Part shown: piece after piece, positions 1 through 9,818 of the stretch
How positions within the stretch are numbered: position 1 is the stretch's first letter
How the letters are laid out: each line of letters begins with the position of its first letter
NCBI GenBank assembly: GCA_963829235.1
Contig: CAWHIF010000008.1
Coordinates: forward strand, 1 to 64,000
Length of the DNA stretch: 64,000 nucleotides
Direction of reading: 5' to 3'
Source: Bog-756 sp963829235
GTDB lineage: Bacteria; Actinomycetota; Acidimicrobiia; Acidimicrobiales; RAAP-2
Translations under genes and position numbers: made by a program
Notes under the pieces: generated by a model
Database searches by the model: none
Seen by the model: the letters and a program-made list of their open reading frames with translations, nothing else
Told to the model about the DNA's origin: nothing

Positions 1-1517
1 ACGCCACGAGCACGAGGATCGAGGCGGCGAGGGCAACGATTGCGCCGAGGTTGAGCGCCACCTCGGTACCGCTCATGAAGGCGATGCGAGCCGCGTGGCC
101 AGCTCGACCCCGGTCGAGCCCCCGACGCGTGCCGCCACGGCCAGGGCGGCGCCCAGGGACCCGAGGATGGTCGCGGCGACGGATGGGGGCACTTGCCGGC
201 CCACCAACGCTGCGGCCAGATGGCCCTGGTAGCGGGTCAACATCACGCTGCCGATGACGGCAACACCCAGCGCTCCGCCGACTTGGAGCGCCACGGTGTT
301 GCTGGCGGACCCATCCCCGAGTCGCCCTGGGGGACCGACCCGATGACGGAGTTCGTGGCGGTCGGCAGCATGAGCCCGGCGCCGAGGCCGATCAGGAGCA
401 GTCCCAGGACCACATCGCCGTACGTCGTGTCGAACCGCGACGAAGCCGAGACCTGCCACAGGCCGGCCGCGATCGACAGGAGGCCGGCCACCACCGTGAG
501 CTTGACGCCCGCTAGCCGGGCGATCGCGGGGACGCGGCGGCCCCGACGACAACCATGCCGGCGATCGGCAGGATCCGAAGGCCGGCCTGGAGGGGTGAGT
601 ACTCGAGGTCGAATTGAAGGAATGCGTCGACAGGAACAGCGCGCCCATCAGCCCGAAGACCGCCAGACACTCTGCGGCGAGGGCAACGGAGAAACGGCGT
701 TCCCGGAAGAACTCGAGCTTGAGCATGGGATGCGTACTGCGGGACTCCCAGACGACGAAACCTCCGAGTACCACGAGGCTGGCCAACGCGGTCCCCACCA
801 CGATCCCCGAGGTCCACCCCCGGGTCGGTCCCTCGATGATCGCCCATAGCAGCGGTCCAGGCCGGCGATCGACAACGCCGCGCCGGCGGGGTCGGGACGC
901 TGCACGTGCGGGTTCTTCGAGTCGGGAACCACCAGCACGGCCCCGAGGAAGCCGACGCACACGATCGGGACGTTCACGAGGAAGATCGACCCCCACCAGA
1001 ACCTCGACAGCAACAGCCCGCCGGCGATAGGACCGATGGCGATCCCGAGGCCGATCGTGCCGGCCCAGACACCGATGGCACGGGCACGCTCGCCCGGATC
1101 ACGGAACATGTCGTTGATGATCGCCAGCGACGTCGGGATGGTGAGCGCGGCGCCGGCTCCCATGAGGGCCCGGAATCCGATGAGCGTCGGAACCGAGCTC
1201 GACAGCGCCGCGCCGATCGACCCCGCAGCGAACACGGTGAGCCCGATGAGAAAGACCCGCTTGCGGCCGAACCGGTCGGCGAGCGTCCCTCCGACCAGGA
1301 GCAGCCCAGCGAACACCATGGCGTAGGAGTCGACGATCCACTGGAGCTGGCTCGACGTCGCATGCAGGTCCCGGACAAGCGTCGGAAGTGCGACGTTGAG
1401 GATGGTGTTGTCGACATTGATGATCAGCGCCGCGAGACACACGATGACCAGGGCCAGCCGCCGGCGTCTGTCCCGCTGACCGGGCGTCGCCTGGTCGGCT
1501 GGGGTCAGCAGGCTCAT
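1..1517 (-). CDS. MFS multidrug exporter, DHA2 (EmrB/QacA) type; frame-disrupted, C-terminus beyond the window
   Basis: Drug:H+ antiporter of the inner membrane, 14-helix type. The N-terminus reads continuously from ATG 1517 with the DHA2 signature around residues 30-60 (NTILNVALPTLVRDLHA) and the loop 2-3 motif GGTLADRFGRKR. Further helices then appear in other frames, with slips near 900, 620-650, 500, 300 and 80. The last helix (FMSGTEVALNLGAIVALAAS) runs into base 1, so the end lies outside. The order of all pieces matches one uninterrupted family member, so sequence error or very recent decay are both possible. A TTG at 1559 is an alternative start. Family call is firm; substrate is unknown. 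Confidence 0.85.
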
Positions 1518-1602
1518 TGATCCAGTCAAGCGGCGGGAAAACCGTGAGGCTAGGGCCAAAGGTCATCAGGTGACCAAGGGTGTGTCCCTGCTTGCTCTGT
1601 TC

Positions 1603-1953
1603 CTAGTCGGCTTTGGCTCCCGTCACCAGTCGCTCTCGATCGAACATCCCGGAGACGAAATGCAAGAGGAGCGCATCGACCACGAGCAACCCGACGGCAA
1701 ATGCGAGCGCCACGAGGAACGTCGGGCTGACCACGCCGACCGCCAGCAGAATGATCACGCCCACTGGAGGAAAGCTGGCCAGAAGGCTCAGCTGTTGCAC
1801 GACCGGCGCTTCGTTCGCCCTGACCGAGCCGGCCATGCCAACCACAATGCCCCAGCCGGCGAGGTATAGAGCCACTGTACACCGGGTGCCGGACGGCCCA
1901 GGCTGGGACACATCCCAGTTCCCAGTTCCAAGGAGTGTCCAAGTTCGTGCCAC
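1603..1953 (-). CDS. small integral membrane protein, function unknown
   Basis: 116-residue hydrophobic protein starting at GTG 1953, with AAGG about 8 bases upstream. Hydrophobic segments lie near residues 27-45, 55-78 and 78-98, enough for two or three helices, and the C-terminus is charged (MFDRERLVTGAKAD). I do not recognise a family. It lies upstream of the MFS exporter on the same strand with about 85 bases between, so co-transcription is possible. Confidence 0.5.
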   Translation of the reverse strand: MARTWTLLGTGNWDVSQPGPSGTRCTVALYLAGWGIVVGMAGSVRANEAPVVQQLSLLASFPPVGVIILLAVGVVSPTFLVALAFAVGLLVVDALLLHFVSGMFDRERLVTGAKAD

Positions 1954-2136
1954 ATCAGGCCTTCAACGATCGCCGCTCCCGGCCCCTACTCGACCTCCCC
2001 AGTGGCGTAGGAGCAGCCATCCGGCACGACCTCGACGTCCACCGTCCCGGGGACGGCCACAATCCCGGCCCCTCCTGCGTCCGCTGTGGGTGAGGTGAAA
2101 ATCGGAGTACGGTCGCAGGAGGGAAAGGGGGCTGAC

Positions 2137-2250
2137 ATGTCCGACAAGTCTCCCCGCAAGACCGCCTCAAAGAAGTCCGGCAAGTCACTCAAAGAGAAGC
2201 GCCAGGCGAAAAAGGCCAAGGAGCAAACCCACAAACCGTTGGCTCGCTGA
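2137..2250 (+). CDS. small basic Lys-rich protein of 37 residues
   Basis: Short ORF starting ATG after a very strong purine-rich ribosome binding site (GGAGGGAAAGGGGG, 2117-2130). The product begins MSDKSPRKTASKKSGKSLKE and continues with Lys/Arg/Ala/Gln, ending PLAR. About a third of residues are Lys or Arg. Similar tiny cationic proteins with the MSDKSPRK..SKKSGKSLKEKR pattern are common in actinobacteria; their role is unknown to me, though nucleic-acid binding would fit the charge. The start is fixed by the ribosome binding site. Confidence 0.7.
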   Translation: MSDKSPRKTASKKSGKSLKEKRQAKKAKEQTHKPLAR

Positions 2251-2299
2251 GGGCGGCGATCCCGAAGACCGCTCCAATGGGTCGGCGGGCAAAGCAAGT

Positions 2300-2464
2300 G
2301 TGACCAAGCCGGCAGTGGTGTCTACGCGTCCGGAGGTGATTGCGGGCTTTGAACAGAAGGGTTTGGTCGGTCGGCTCTTCGAACCCGTTACCGAGACGGC
2401 GGCCGAACGATACGTCCGGCTCGAAGCAGAGGGATACAAGCGACGGGCAGAAGCGGTTGACTGA
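2300..2464 (+). CDS. possible 54-residue helical protein
   Basis: GTG-started ORF directly after the small Lys-rich gene. The second half is an amphipathic, charged helix (RLFEPVTETAAERYVRLEAE). There is no recognisable family and no strong ribosome binding site, so translation could instead continue from upstream in this frame. It is listed because the residue pattern is protein-like and it lies in line with flanking genes. Confidence 0.35.
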   Translation: MTKPAVVSTRPEVIAGFEQKGLVGRLFEPVTETAAERYVRLEAEGYKRRAEAVD

Positions 2465-2539
2465 GCTCGGCTCTCTCTGGATTGTCGTCACCCTCCATTC
2501 CATCCGGTACCGAACCCAGAGTAGATAGAATCGATCACG

Positions 2540-3055
2540 ATGGTGGGAACCGTGACTGGTAGTCAAGAGTGGGCACCTGCACCCTTGAAGACGCGATCCC
2601 TGGTGTGGCGGTGGGTATCCCTTGCAACCGGTGCCCTGTGGTCACTGGCGTTTGCGATTTTCATCTTCAGCTACCACATAGATGAGCCGCGTGGGGTGCT
2701 CACGATCACGACTGGCGGCCGCACCTTCACTGGCAACCCGCCCGCGTTGACCCTGTACGAACGGAGTGGAGTGGTCTGGGTGATTGCACTCTTCATCGTT
2801 GGGTTCGTGATCCTGTGCGGAACCGCCGATCTCCTCTATCGCACCGTCCGCCGCCTGACCAGGCCAGGGCTCGTTGCCATCGTTGCGGGCGGGCTCCTCG
2901 TTGCCTACTCCCTGTTCGGACTTCTCTATGGCCTGCTCGGGGTTGGAACCATCGGCGCATTGGTGATCCTCACGGGACTACCGATGAGGACGAGCCAGAC
3001 AGAGGCTGGACCTGTACCAGTCAGCGACACTAGGGGCGACTTGCGAATTTGGTGA
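2540..3055 (+). CDS. four-helix membrane protein, function unknown
   Basis: 171 residues starting at ATG 2540. Hydrophobic spans lie at about residues 25-46, 77-98, 110-130 and 130-147. An extracytoplasmic-looking loop between the first two contains TGGRTFTGNPPAL. The C-terminal 25 residues are polar. No domain is recognised. It stands alone on the plus strand, 47 bases before the reductase-family gene. Confidence 0.55.
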   Translation: MVGTVTGSQEWAPAPLKTRSLVWRWVSLATGALWSLAFAIFIFSYHIDEPRGVLTITTGGRTFTGNPPALTLYERSGVVWVIALFIVGFVILCGTADLLYRTVRRLTRPGLVAIVAGGLLVAYSLFGLLYGLLGVGTIGALVILTGLPMRTSQTEAGPVPVSDTRGDLRIW

Positions 3056-3102
3056 TCTGATCGATACATCGCGGTGCACCCCATCGACGGTACTCTTGCG
3101 AA

Positions 3103-3651
<549 letters not shown>

Positions 3652-3783
3652 CGCTTGGGCTTGCCAGCCCGAGTCGGCCGCATCATGGGGCCCACCGCAG
3701 CCCGCACCAGAGACAAGCGAACCGACATGGGCTCTTTGTCGTCTGGACTCAGATGGTGCCGACCCGGTCTGGCCCGCTAGGCG

Positions 3784-4263
3784 TTAGTCGGAATCCGCCA
3801 GAAGCAGACGCTCGGACAGCAATTCCAGTGCCTGGCGTGCGTAGCCACGCCACATCAAGGCGATCGGGCGCATGACGTAGGCACCAAGTCCCTTTGGATG
3901 TAGGGCCCACCGCCAGGTGATCAACGTACCCGTGCCCCGCGTGGCGAACTCCCAGCGTCCGTCGATACTGTCGACCAATGGCCGCATCGGGCCGGAGATG
4001 TCGCTCAGGAGGTAGCTGAACGAGTGCGGGGCATCGACTTCCGTCAGCAACTCGCGCATCGTGCCGCCATCAGTGGTGACGACAGTACGCGATTGGCCCA
4101 CCTGACCCCAGACCCCGTCTTGCCCGCGGACCTCTTTGACTGGCGGCAGGAGGCCGTAACGCCTGGAGAAGACCGCGGTCAGCGGCATAGGCAGCGTGCC
4201 GTGGAAGGCTCGCTCGAGTTCGATCGGGATCGCACACGACTGTTCGACAATGGTCGTGTCCAT
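3784..4263 (-). CDS. SRPBCC (START-like) family protein
   Basis: 159 residues in one frame from ATG 4263. The pattern fits the SRPBCC helix-grip fold: an N-terminal strand (TTIVEQSCAIPIELERAF), a central beta-meander with SRTVVTTDGGTMRELL, and a long C-terminal helix (MWRGYARQALELLSERLLL). Members bind hydrophobic ligands or act as cyclases/hydrolases, so the function is unassigned. It is one of three SRPBCC proteins in the first 22 kb; unlike the other two, it has no ArsR partner. Confidence 0.7.
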   Translation of the reverse strand: MDTTIVEQSCAIPIELERAFHGTLPMPLTAVFSRRYGLLPPVKEVRGQDGVWGQVGQSRTVVTTDGGTMRELLTEVDAPHSFSYLLSDISGPMRPLVDSIDGRWEFATRGTGTLITWRWALHPKGLGAYVMRPIALMWRGYARQALELLSERLLLADSD

Positions 4264-4272
4264 GACGCGAGG

Positions 4273-6379
4273 CTAGCGCCGGAGGTGGTGGACCGGCGAT
4301 CGTCTCTCGACGGAGAAGCCGCTACCAGAGCCCGCAAGACCAACGTCGACTGATTTGCTGACCGGCAGCGATGCCGCCGGCATGGGATGATCGATGCGGC
4401 TACGTACTGCCCGCATCTCCATGAGGCCGTCGAGCTCCGGAGGAAGAAAGCGGGTTCGTTGGGCATAGCTGTGCTTGTCGGTCCACCCGGCGGGATCGCC
4501 ATGGTGATATCGCAGCGGTGCATAGATGTGCAGATGGCTCCGAGCCCGGGTCAGAGCCACATAGAACAGTCGTCGCTCCTCATCGACGCCCTCCGCAGTG
4601 CCAGTCGCCATGTCGGAAGGAAACGCACCGTCGGCGGCGTGGATGAGGTGCACCACGTCCCATTCGCCACCTTTCGCCGAGTGGACGGTCGACAGCGTGA
4701 GCCAGTCGTCGTCCAACGAAGGCTTCCCGGCCAGATCGCCTGTCGAACTCGGCGGATCAAGGGTCAGGTCGGCGAGAAAGGTGTCGAGGTTGGGATAATC
4801 GGCCGCCAACCCGGCCAGGGCGTCGAAGTCGGCCAGGCGGGGCTCGGGATGATCATAGATTCGCCTGATCATCGGCTCGAGAACGCCACAGATGAGCTCC
4901 ACCCGGGCCCCCAGAGGCAGACGACTGGTCCCGGCATCCAGCCAGTCCATCGGCGATCCCGCGGAGCTCGAGCGCCGAACGGTGGTCCGGCCGATCGACC
5001 GTAGGATCGGCGCAGAACCTGTCTAGCGGATTCGGTACGGCAAAGCCCATGTCCCGTACTCCGAGGTCTTGCATCATCCGGCTCGCCGACTTCGGACCGA
5101 CGCCTCCGCCAGCTGGAGCACCCGCAGCCAGGCCAACTCGTCCCATGGGTTCTCCACCAGTCGCAGTCCAGCGAGCAGATCGCGGACGTGCGCGGCCTCC
5201 AGGAATCTGAGTCCCCCGTACTTGACGAAGGGAACGCCCCGCCGGCCAAGCTCGACCTCGAGCAGGTCGCTGTGGTGCGAGGTCCGGAACAGCACGACCT
5301 GGTCCTTCAGCGCCTTGCCCGCCTCGTGGTGCTCGAGGATCGTCTGTGCACACCGCTTCCGCCTGACACTGCTGGTCCTCGCACGTGGCCAGGACGGGGC
5401 GCACTCCCCCACCCTGATCGGTCCACAGCGCCTTCCCGTAGCCCTCGGTGGCATCGGCGATCACGGCATTGGCCAGTTCGAGGATGGGCCCGGTGGACCG
5501 GTAGTTGTGCTCCAACGTGACGGTCGTGGAACCAGAGAAGTGTTCCGGAAAGTCCAGAATGTTGCGGACCGAGGCCGCCCGAAACGAGTAGATCGCCTGA
5601 GCATCGTCCCCGACGACAGTGAGCCTGGCATCCAGCGAGCGGAGTGCCCGAAGGATATCGGCTTGAACAATGCTGGTGTCCTGGTACTCGTCAACGAGCA
5701 CGTGGTCGAACATCGAGGCCAGGACGGGGCCGACGTTCGGATCCTTGGCCGCAGCTCGCCAGAAAAGCAGAAGGTCGTCGAAATCCAGCAGCTGTTGGGC
5801 CCGTTTCCGTTCGGTATAGGCCGTAAAGATCGACTTGAGCCCATCGATCTCCTCTGCGCACCACGGGAAGTCACGGGCGACCGTCTCCTCCACGCTCACC
5901 TGAGAACTGACCACCCTTGCGTACACTGCCGCCACGGTCGAGGCCTTCGGAAATCGACGGCGCCGATCCGCGGCTATCGGCGTTCGGAGGAGGGCGAACA
6001 GATCGACCACGTCTCCCTGGTCCATGACCGTGAACCCTTCGGGTAGGCCGAGCGACGAGCTGTAGCGACGCAGGATCCGATGGGCTACGGAGTGAAAGGT
6101 TCCCGCTTCGACGCGTTCGGCAATCCTGGGATCCACCAGCTGGCAGGACCGTCTGATGAGCTCGGAGGCTGCCCGGCGACTGAAGGTGACGAGCAGAACC
6201 CGCTCGGGAGGTGTCCCGTCCTGGAGCAGGCGGGCCAGCCGGCTCACCAGGGTCCGGGTCTTGCCGGTGCCTGCACCGGCGATGATGCGGAGCGGGCCGC
6301 CATCATGGTCGACAGCTCTCAGCTGCTCGGCATTCAGTCCGAGGGCCCATCCAGGTGATGACTCGAGTGACGCGACCAC
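4273..6379 (-). CDS. UvrD/PcrA-like ATP-dependent DNA helicase, frame-disrupted
   Basis: Superfamily 1A 3'-5' helicase. The N-terminal frame holds the Q motif (LNAEQLRAVDHDGG), Walker A (AGAGTGKTRT), the DExx box (VDEYQDTS), motif III (VVGDDAQAIYSFR) and motif IV (EHNYRST). The C-terminal frame (4273-4950) holds motif V (STVHSAKGGEWDVV) and motif VI (VALTRAR). The middle is spread over two other frames, with slips near 5370-5400, 5090 and 4950, and no domain is missing. About 700 residues total is normal for the family. It starts 10 bases upstream of the SRPBCC gene on the same strand. Role in repair or replication is inferred from family. Confidence 0.88.
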
Positions 6380-6593
6380 TGCGCCAGGCTAATCCAGATT
6401 ACGAACACCTGTTCGCATTCCCCCGGAGCAACGGACCCTCATCCGGAGAAGTTTGGCCAGGACAATGGAGCTTGCTCCCTGTTCCGGTGCCGACCGGCAA
6501 CGGAACAGGGAGAAACCAAACAGCACAGACGAACCGTGTCTCGATGGTGATGGGGATGTCCTCAGGATTCGAGCTCGTCGACATGTGGGATAC

Positions 6594-7025
6594 CTAAGGT
6601 CGTGATGGCTCGTCCCGGGAAAGCAGAGTTTGCAGGGCTGCGAGCACGGGCAACCACGTGTTCTCGGCCTCCTCTTCGGTGTCTGCGCACTCGGCCCGAT
6701 CAACTTGGAGATGCACCGCGGAGCCACCGGGACAGGGCCGGAGCTGCCAGGTGAGGTAGGTGCACGGGTCCGCCGGCCCGGACCTCAGGAAATAGGACAG
6801 CCGACGATTGGGCAGAGCACAGAGCACTCGACCGGCCAACATGGATTGACTTTCTGGCTGGAGTGGAGTGGCTCGGAAATGAATAGGAGCGTCTGCGCAC
6901 CACGATGAGTCGGCGACGAGCCCGTGAAGGTAGCTGTCGGTTCCTTGACCGTCCGTAAGAGCAATCCAGACTCTGGACGTATCAGCCGGAGCGAAGCATC
7001 GGAACTTGTGTGTCCCGCTTGACAT
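6594..7025 (-). CDS. SRPBCC/AHSA1-like protein paired with a divergent ArsR regulator
   Basis: About 143 residues. The start at ATG 7025 is chosen because GGAG stands about 9 bases upstream; ATGs at 7034 and 7049 are alternatives. The protein has an SRPBCC-like beta pattern (WCADAPIHFRATPL, AGRVLCALPNRRLSYFLRSG) and a C-terminal helix (ENTWLPVLAALQTLL). AHSA1-type proteins are commonly encoded next to ArsR repressors, and here the ArsR gene is divergent 350 bases away. The ligand is unknown. Confidence 0.6.
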   Translation of the reverse strand: MSSGTHKFRCFAPADTSRVWIALTDGQGTDSYLHGLVADSSWCADAPIHFRATPLQPESQSMLAGRVLCALPNRRLSYFLRSGPADPCTYLTWQLRPCPGGSAVHLQVDRAECADTEEEAENTWLPVLAALQTLLSRDEPSRP

Positions 7026-7342
7026 CAGGTTCATCTCCCAAGCCACCATTGCGGTTGGTTCCCAGGCGGTCGGTACGTTGTCTGCTTCTCCGCGGCGGCG
7101 TCCAGCTGATCGGCACTCAGCAGCACAACGGTCCGCGCTCGGGCTCCACCCCCGGCGCCTACCCTGACCCCATCGAGGGTGTGGTCGATTTCAACCAGGT
7201 ACTCAGTCAATGGGTCCCCTCAACGGCTGGATCTGGCCAGCGTTCATTCGTTCTCAAATCCATTTTCGGTGAGCCCTGTTACAGCAGCGCGTCACCTCTC
7301 CAGAGAGGGCAATCAGGCTGTCGGTCCGACCTGGCCAGGACC
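7026..7342. other. divergent intergenic region with no gene seen
   Basis: About 320 bases separate the SRPBCC gene from the arsR promoter. I see open frames but no protein-like product, RNA gene or strong hairpin. It should carry the leftward promoter of the SRPBCC gene, which I could not place. Confidence 0.4.
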
Positions 7343-7372
7343 TTGACCTCTAATTAGCACATTAGCTAATAT
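7343..7372 (+). promoter_or_regulatory. arsR promoter with operator palindrome, probably leaderless
   Basis: TTGACC (7343-7348) and TAATAT (7367-7372) are 18 bases apart and fit a housekeeping-sigma promoter. The perfect palindrome ATTAGCTAAT (7361-7370) overlaps the -10 box and is preceded by a related half-site, TAATTAGC. The expected transcription start, about 7 bases after the -10 box, falls on the A of the ATG at 7379. No ribosome binding site fits in between, so the mRNA is probably leaderless and autorepressed. Confidence 0.6.
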
Positions 7373-7378
7373 AGGAAT

Positions 7379-7708
7379 ATGGAGGACGATGCCGGGGTAT
7401 TCAAGGCTCTTGCTGACCCTACCCGTCGGCAGATACTGCAAGACCTCCAAGCTGGCGAACTGAGTGCCGGAGAGATCGCATCCCACTTCTCCATCAGTGC
7501 CCCGTCAATCTCACGCCACCTCGGCGTCCTGAGGTCGTCGGGCCTCATCGTCGAGCGCCGGGATGCGAATCGTATCTTCTACTCACTCGTAGAGGATCGG
7601 CTGGCGCTTTGCGTTGGGCAGTTTCTTTCCACGGTCTGTCCCGAACAGGTCGTCCTCCGCAAGCGCCGAAAGCGCCGAGCTGGTCCGGCTCAACCAGCCG
7701 CGGAATAG
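7379..7708 (+). CDS. ArsR-family winged-helix repressor
   Basis: 109 residues, in frame, with the classic start VFKALADPTRRQILQDL followed by the recognition helices (GEIASHFSISAPSISRHLGV) and the wing (GLIVERRDANRIFYSL). The CxC metal-binding motif typical of arsenic or cadmium sensors is absent, and only two scattered cysteines occur near the C-terminus, so this is more likely of the SRPBCC-linked, non-metal subgroup. A 6-base gap to the following membrane protein indicates an operon, and the promoter overlaps an operator palindrome. Confidence 0.88.
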   Translation: MEDDAGVFKALADPTRRQILQDLQAGELSAGEIASHFSISAPSISRHLGVLRSSGLIVERRDANRIFYSLVEDRLALCVGQFLSTVCPEQVVLRKRRKRRAGPAQPAAE

Positions 7709-7714
7709 GGCCCC

Positions 7715-8173
7715 GTGATCATGAAGCCGGACTATCGCAGCATCGATCCCCACTTCGACCGCCGTCGTGTCCCTCTCGTGGTTGTCCAGTGGCTCTTGCT
7801 CATCGCCGCCACGTTCGTCGCAGGCTGTCTCGCGTTTACCCTACAGCCTCGTGATCAGGCAACGGTATTCGTCATCGGTGTCTTCATCAATGTGGCCATG
7901 GCAATCGGCGTCGGGGTCGTGCTGGCTTGGAGAGGCATCCCCAAGCGGTTGATTTGCGCCGCCTGTTTGGGAGCCGTCGTAACGGTCATTGGATATGACT
8001 TCCTCTCGGTTACACAAACTGAGATCCACGGCGAGGGAGGATTCGGGGTCATTCTGTTTGATGCCTTCTTCCTTCCATTAGCTCTCTCCGGAATGGCGTT
8101 TCTCCTCGGCGTAGGTGCCGCTCTCGGCGGAATCGGACGGCTGCTCAGCAGTCGATGTCCGTGCGGGAGGTGA
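7715..8173 (+). CDS. four-helix membrane protein co-transcribed with arsR
   Basis: 152 residues from GTG 7715 (or ATG 7721). Hydrophobic spans lie at about residues 22-42, 48-70, 80-97 and 115-140, after a polar N-terminus (DYRSIDPHFDRRRVP). I see no catalytic motif and no family. Its position 6 bases after arsR suggests its dosage is controlled by that repressor. It may be a small membrane partner of the regulated system. Confidence 0.6.
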   Translation: MIMKPDYRSIDPHFDRRRVPLVVVQWLLLIAATFVAGCLAFTLQPRDQATVFVIGVFINVAMAIGVGVVLAWRGIPKRLICAACLGAVVTVIGYDFLSVTQTEIHGEGGFGVILFDAFFLPLALSGMAFLLGVGAALGGIGRLLSSRCPCGR

Positions 8174-8376
8174 CTTCCGCGGCTGGGGTCACCCATTCCG
8201 TGGCTGCCTCACCCGACCAGTGTTCCTGGGCAGGCGATCCCTCCCCCTCCGGCACGAGCAACAGCCGCCTGTTGCGACCACCGGCACGGCCGGGGACCTG
8301 CGGCCAGAATCCGGCGACGGGAGACACATCCGTTCCCTCGACAACCTTTTCCTGATGCCGTGCGTCATACTGAGCT

Positions 8377-9695
8377 GTGAGCCACGTTCGAGCCCGGATC
8401 GGCGTCGCCATCCTCGGGGCAGCGCTCCTCGCATCTTGTTCGAACGGGTCAACGACCGGGAAGGCGGGAACCTCCGCTGGAATCACGCTGTCGGCGACCA
8501 GCACGGCGACCAGGTCCTGCGGACGTGTCCACGTTGGGGAGGACCTGACTGCTGAGACCCAGTCGGGCGAGGTTGTCCAGATCGAACCCCGCAGCCTCAC
8601 GGGCCACATCGTCGCCAGGGGGCTCGCCCTCAGGGAGGCGTGGCGCAACGAGCAGAGTCGAACCAGCTCTTCGTCACGGCAGACGGTACGAAGGGGCTTC
8701 CTTCGATCTGGGAGATTCCGATCGCAACGTGCAGGCCCCGGGCTCGGCTCGTCGAGGCTCGGGCCGAGCTGCCGTCAGTGAGCCCCGATGGCGGCTACCT
8801 CGGCTTCGTGACGGTTGACGGGCGTGGCCGCCAGACAGGCGTCTCGATCGTGGGACTGGACGACAGCGGAAGACCGACAGGTGCCGTCCGGCGGCTCGAT
8901 GCGGTCACCGTGCCTCCGCCCCTTCCGATCCAAGGAATCGCCGTTGATGTAGCGGATCGCCAACTCGCGGTCCGGGGTGGGTTCGTCGACCCCTACCTCG
9001 GTCGTCACCGCCCCACCGTTGGGACCCTCGAACCCTCCGCCGCCCGATCTCTGCGCTCGCTCGAACCGGTCTTTGACGGCTCGGGTGTCTCGCTGCCGGT
9101 AGGTGTGCGGGCGGCAAAGGCGTGGCAGGCGGCACCGTCCTACCTGGCCAACGGGGAGTTCCTCGTGTGGACCGTTGACGGCGAGGTCGTCATGCCTTTC
9201 AAGGTGTCGACCCCTGGCGTACACGGCGGGGGCGCCCGCAACATTGAACGACTTCCCGGTGCGGTCGTGTCACTGGCTGCTGGTCCGGACGGCTCGCTTG
9301 CCTCGGTCGGACCAGGTGGCGTCCTTGAGATCTCCCGGGACGCAATCGACCTTCCGTTCGGACCGGCGGCGGACTGGCCGGTCCCACCAAAGACTCCAGT
9401 CAAGAGCAAGGTGAAGGGTGTCTACACTGCTGTGGCCTGGAGCACTGGCACATCGCTGCAATCGACAAAGCCACCACCGGTGTTCAGGATCATCGAACAC
9501 TTGCCGAGCGTGGTCGGGCTCACCGAGGCGAAGGCTGAGATGGTCATGGCACATCTTGAGCTACCGGCGTTCGTCGGTCATACCGTGCAGGACCCGAACG
9601 TACCTTCCGGCACGGTGCTTGCCCAAGATCCGGCGGCCGGAACAGGCGTTGCCTGTCAGTGCGACATCGCGCTGACCGTGTCGACCAAGGACTGA
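8377..9695 (+). CDS. lipoprotein with propeller-like middle and C-terminal PASTA domain, one frameshift
   Basis: The N-terminus from GTG 8377 is a lipoprotein signal peptide with lipobox LLASC (Cys 21). After a slip near 8560-8640 the main frame runs to 9695. Its middle has repeated strand patterns such as PSVSPDGGYLGFV and AAGPDGSLASVGPGG, suggesting a beta-propeller. The last 65 residues form a PASTA domain: LPSVVGLTEAKAEMVMAHLE, then VQDPNVPSGTVLAQDPAAGT. PASTA domains bind muropeptides or beta-lactams in Ser/Thr kinases and PBPs; a free lipoprotein carrying one is less usual. It probably sits on the outer face of the membrane. Confidence 0.7.
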
Positions 9696-9818
9696 AGGTG
9701 GTCCCAGCTGCGTAGATGATGAGCACGCTCATCATGGTGATCGTGGCGTAGACGATGCGGTCAACAAGGACCGGTCAATGAGGACGCTTCAGCCCCTCTT
9801 CAGCACCTGGAGGCAAGG

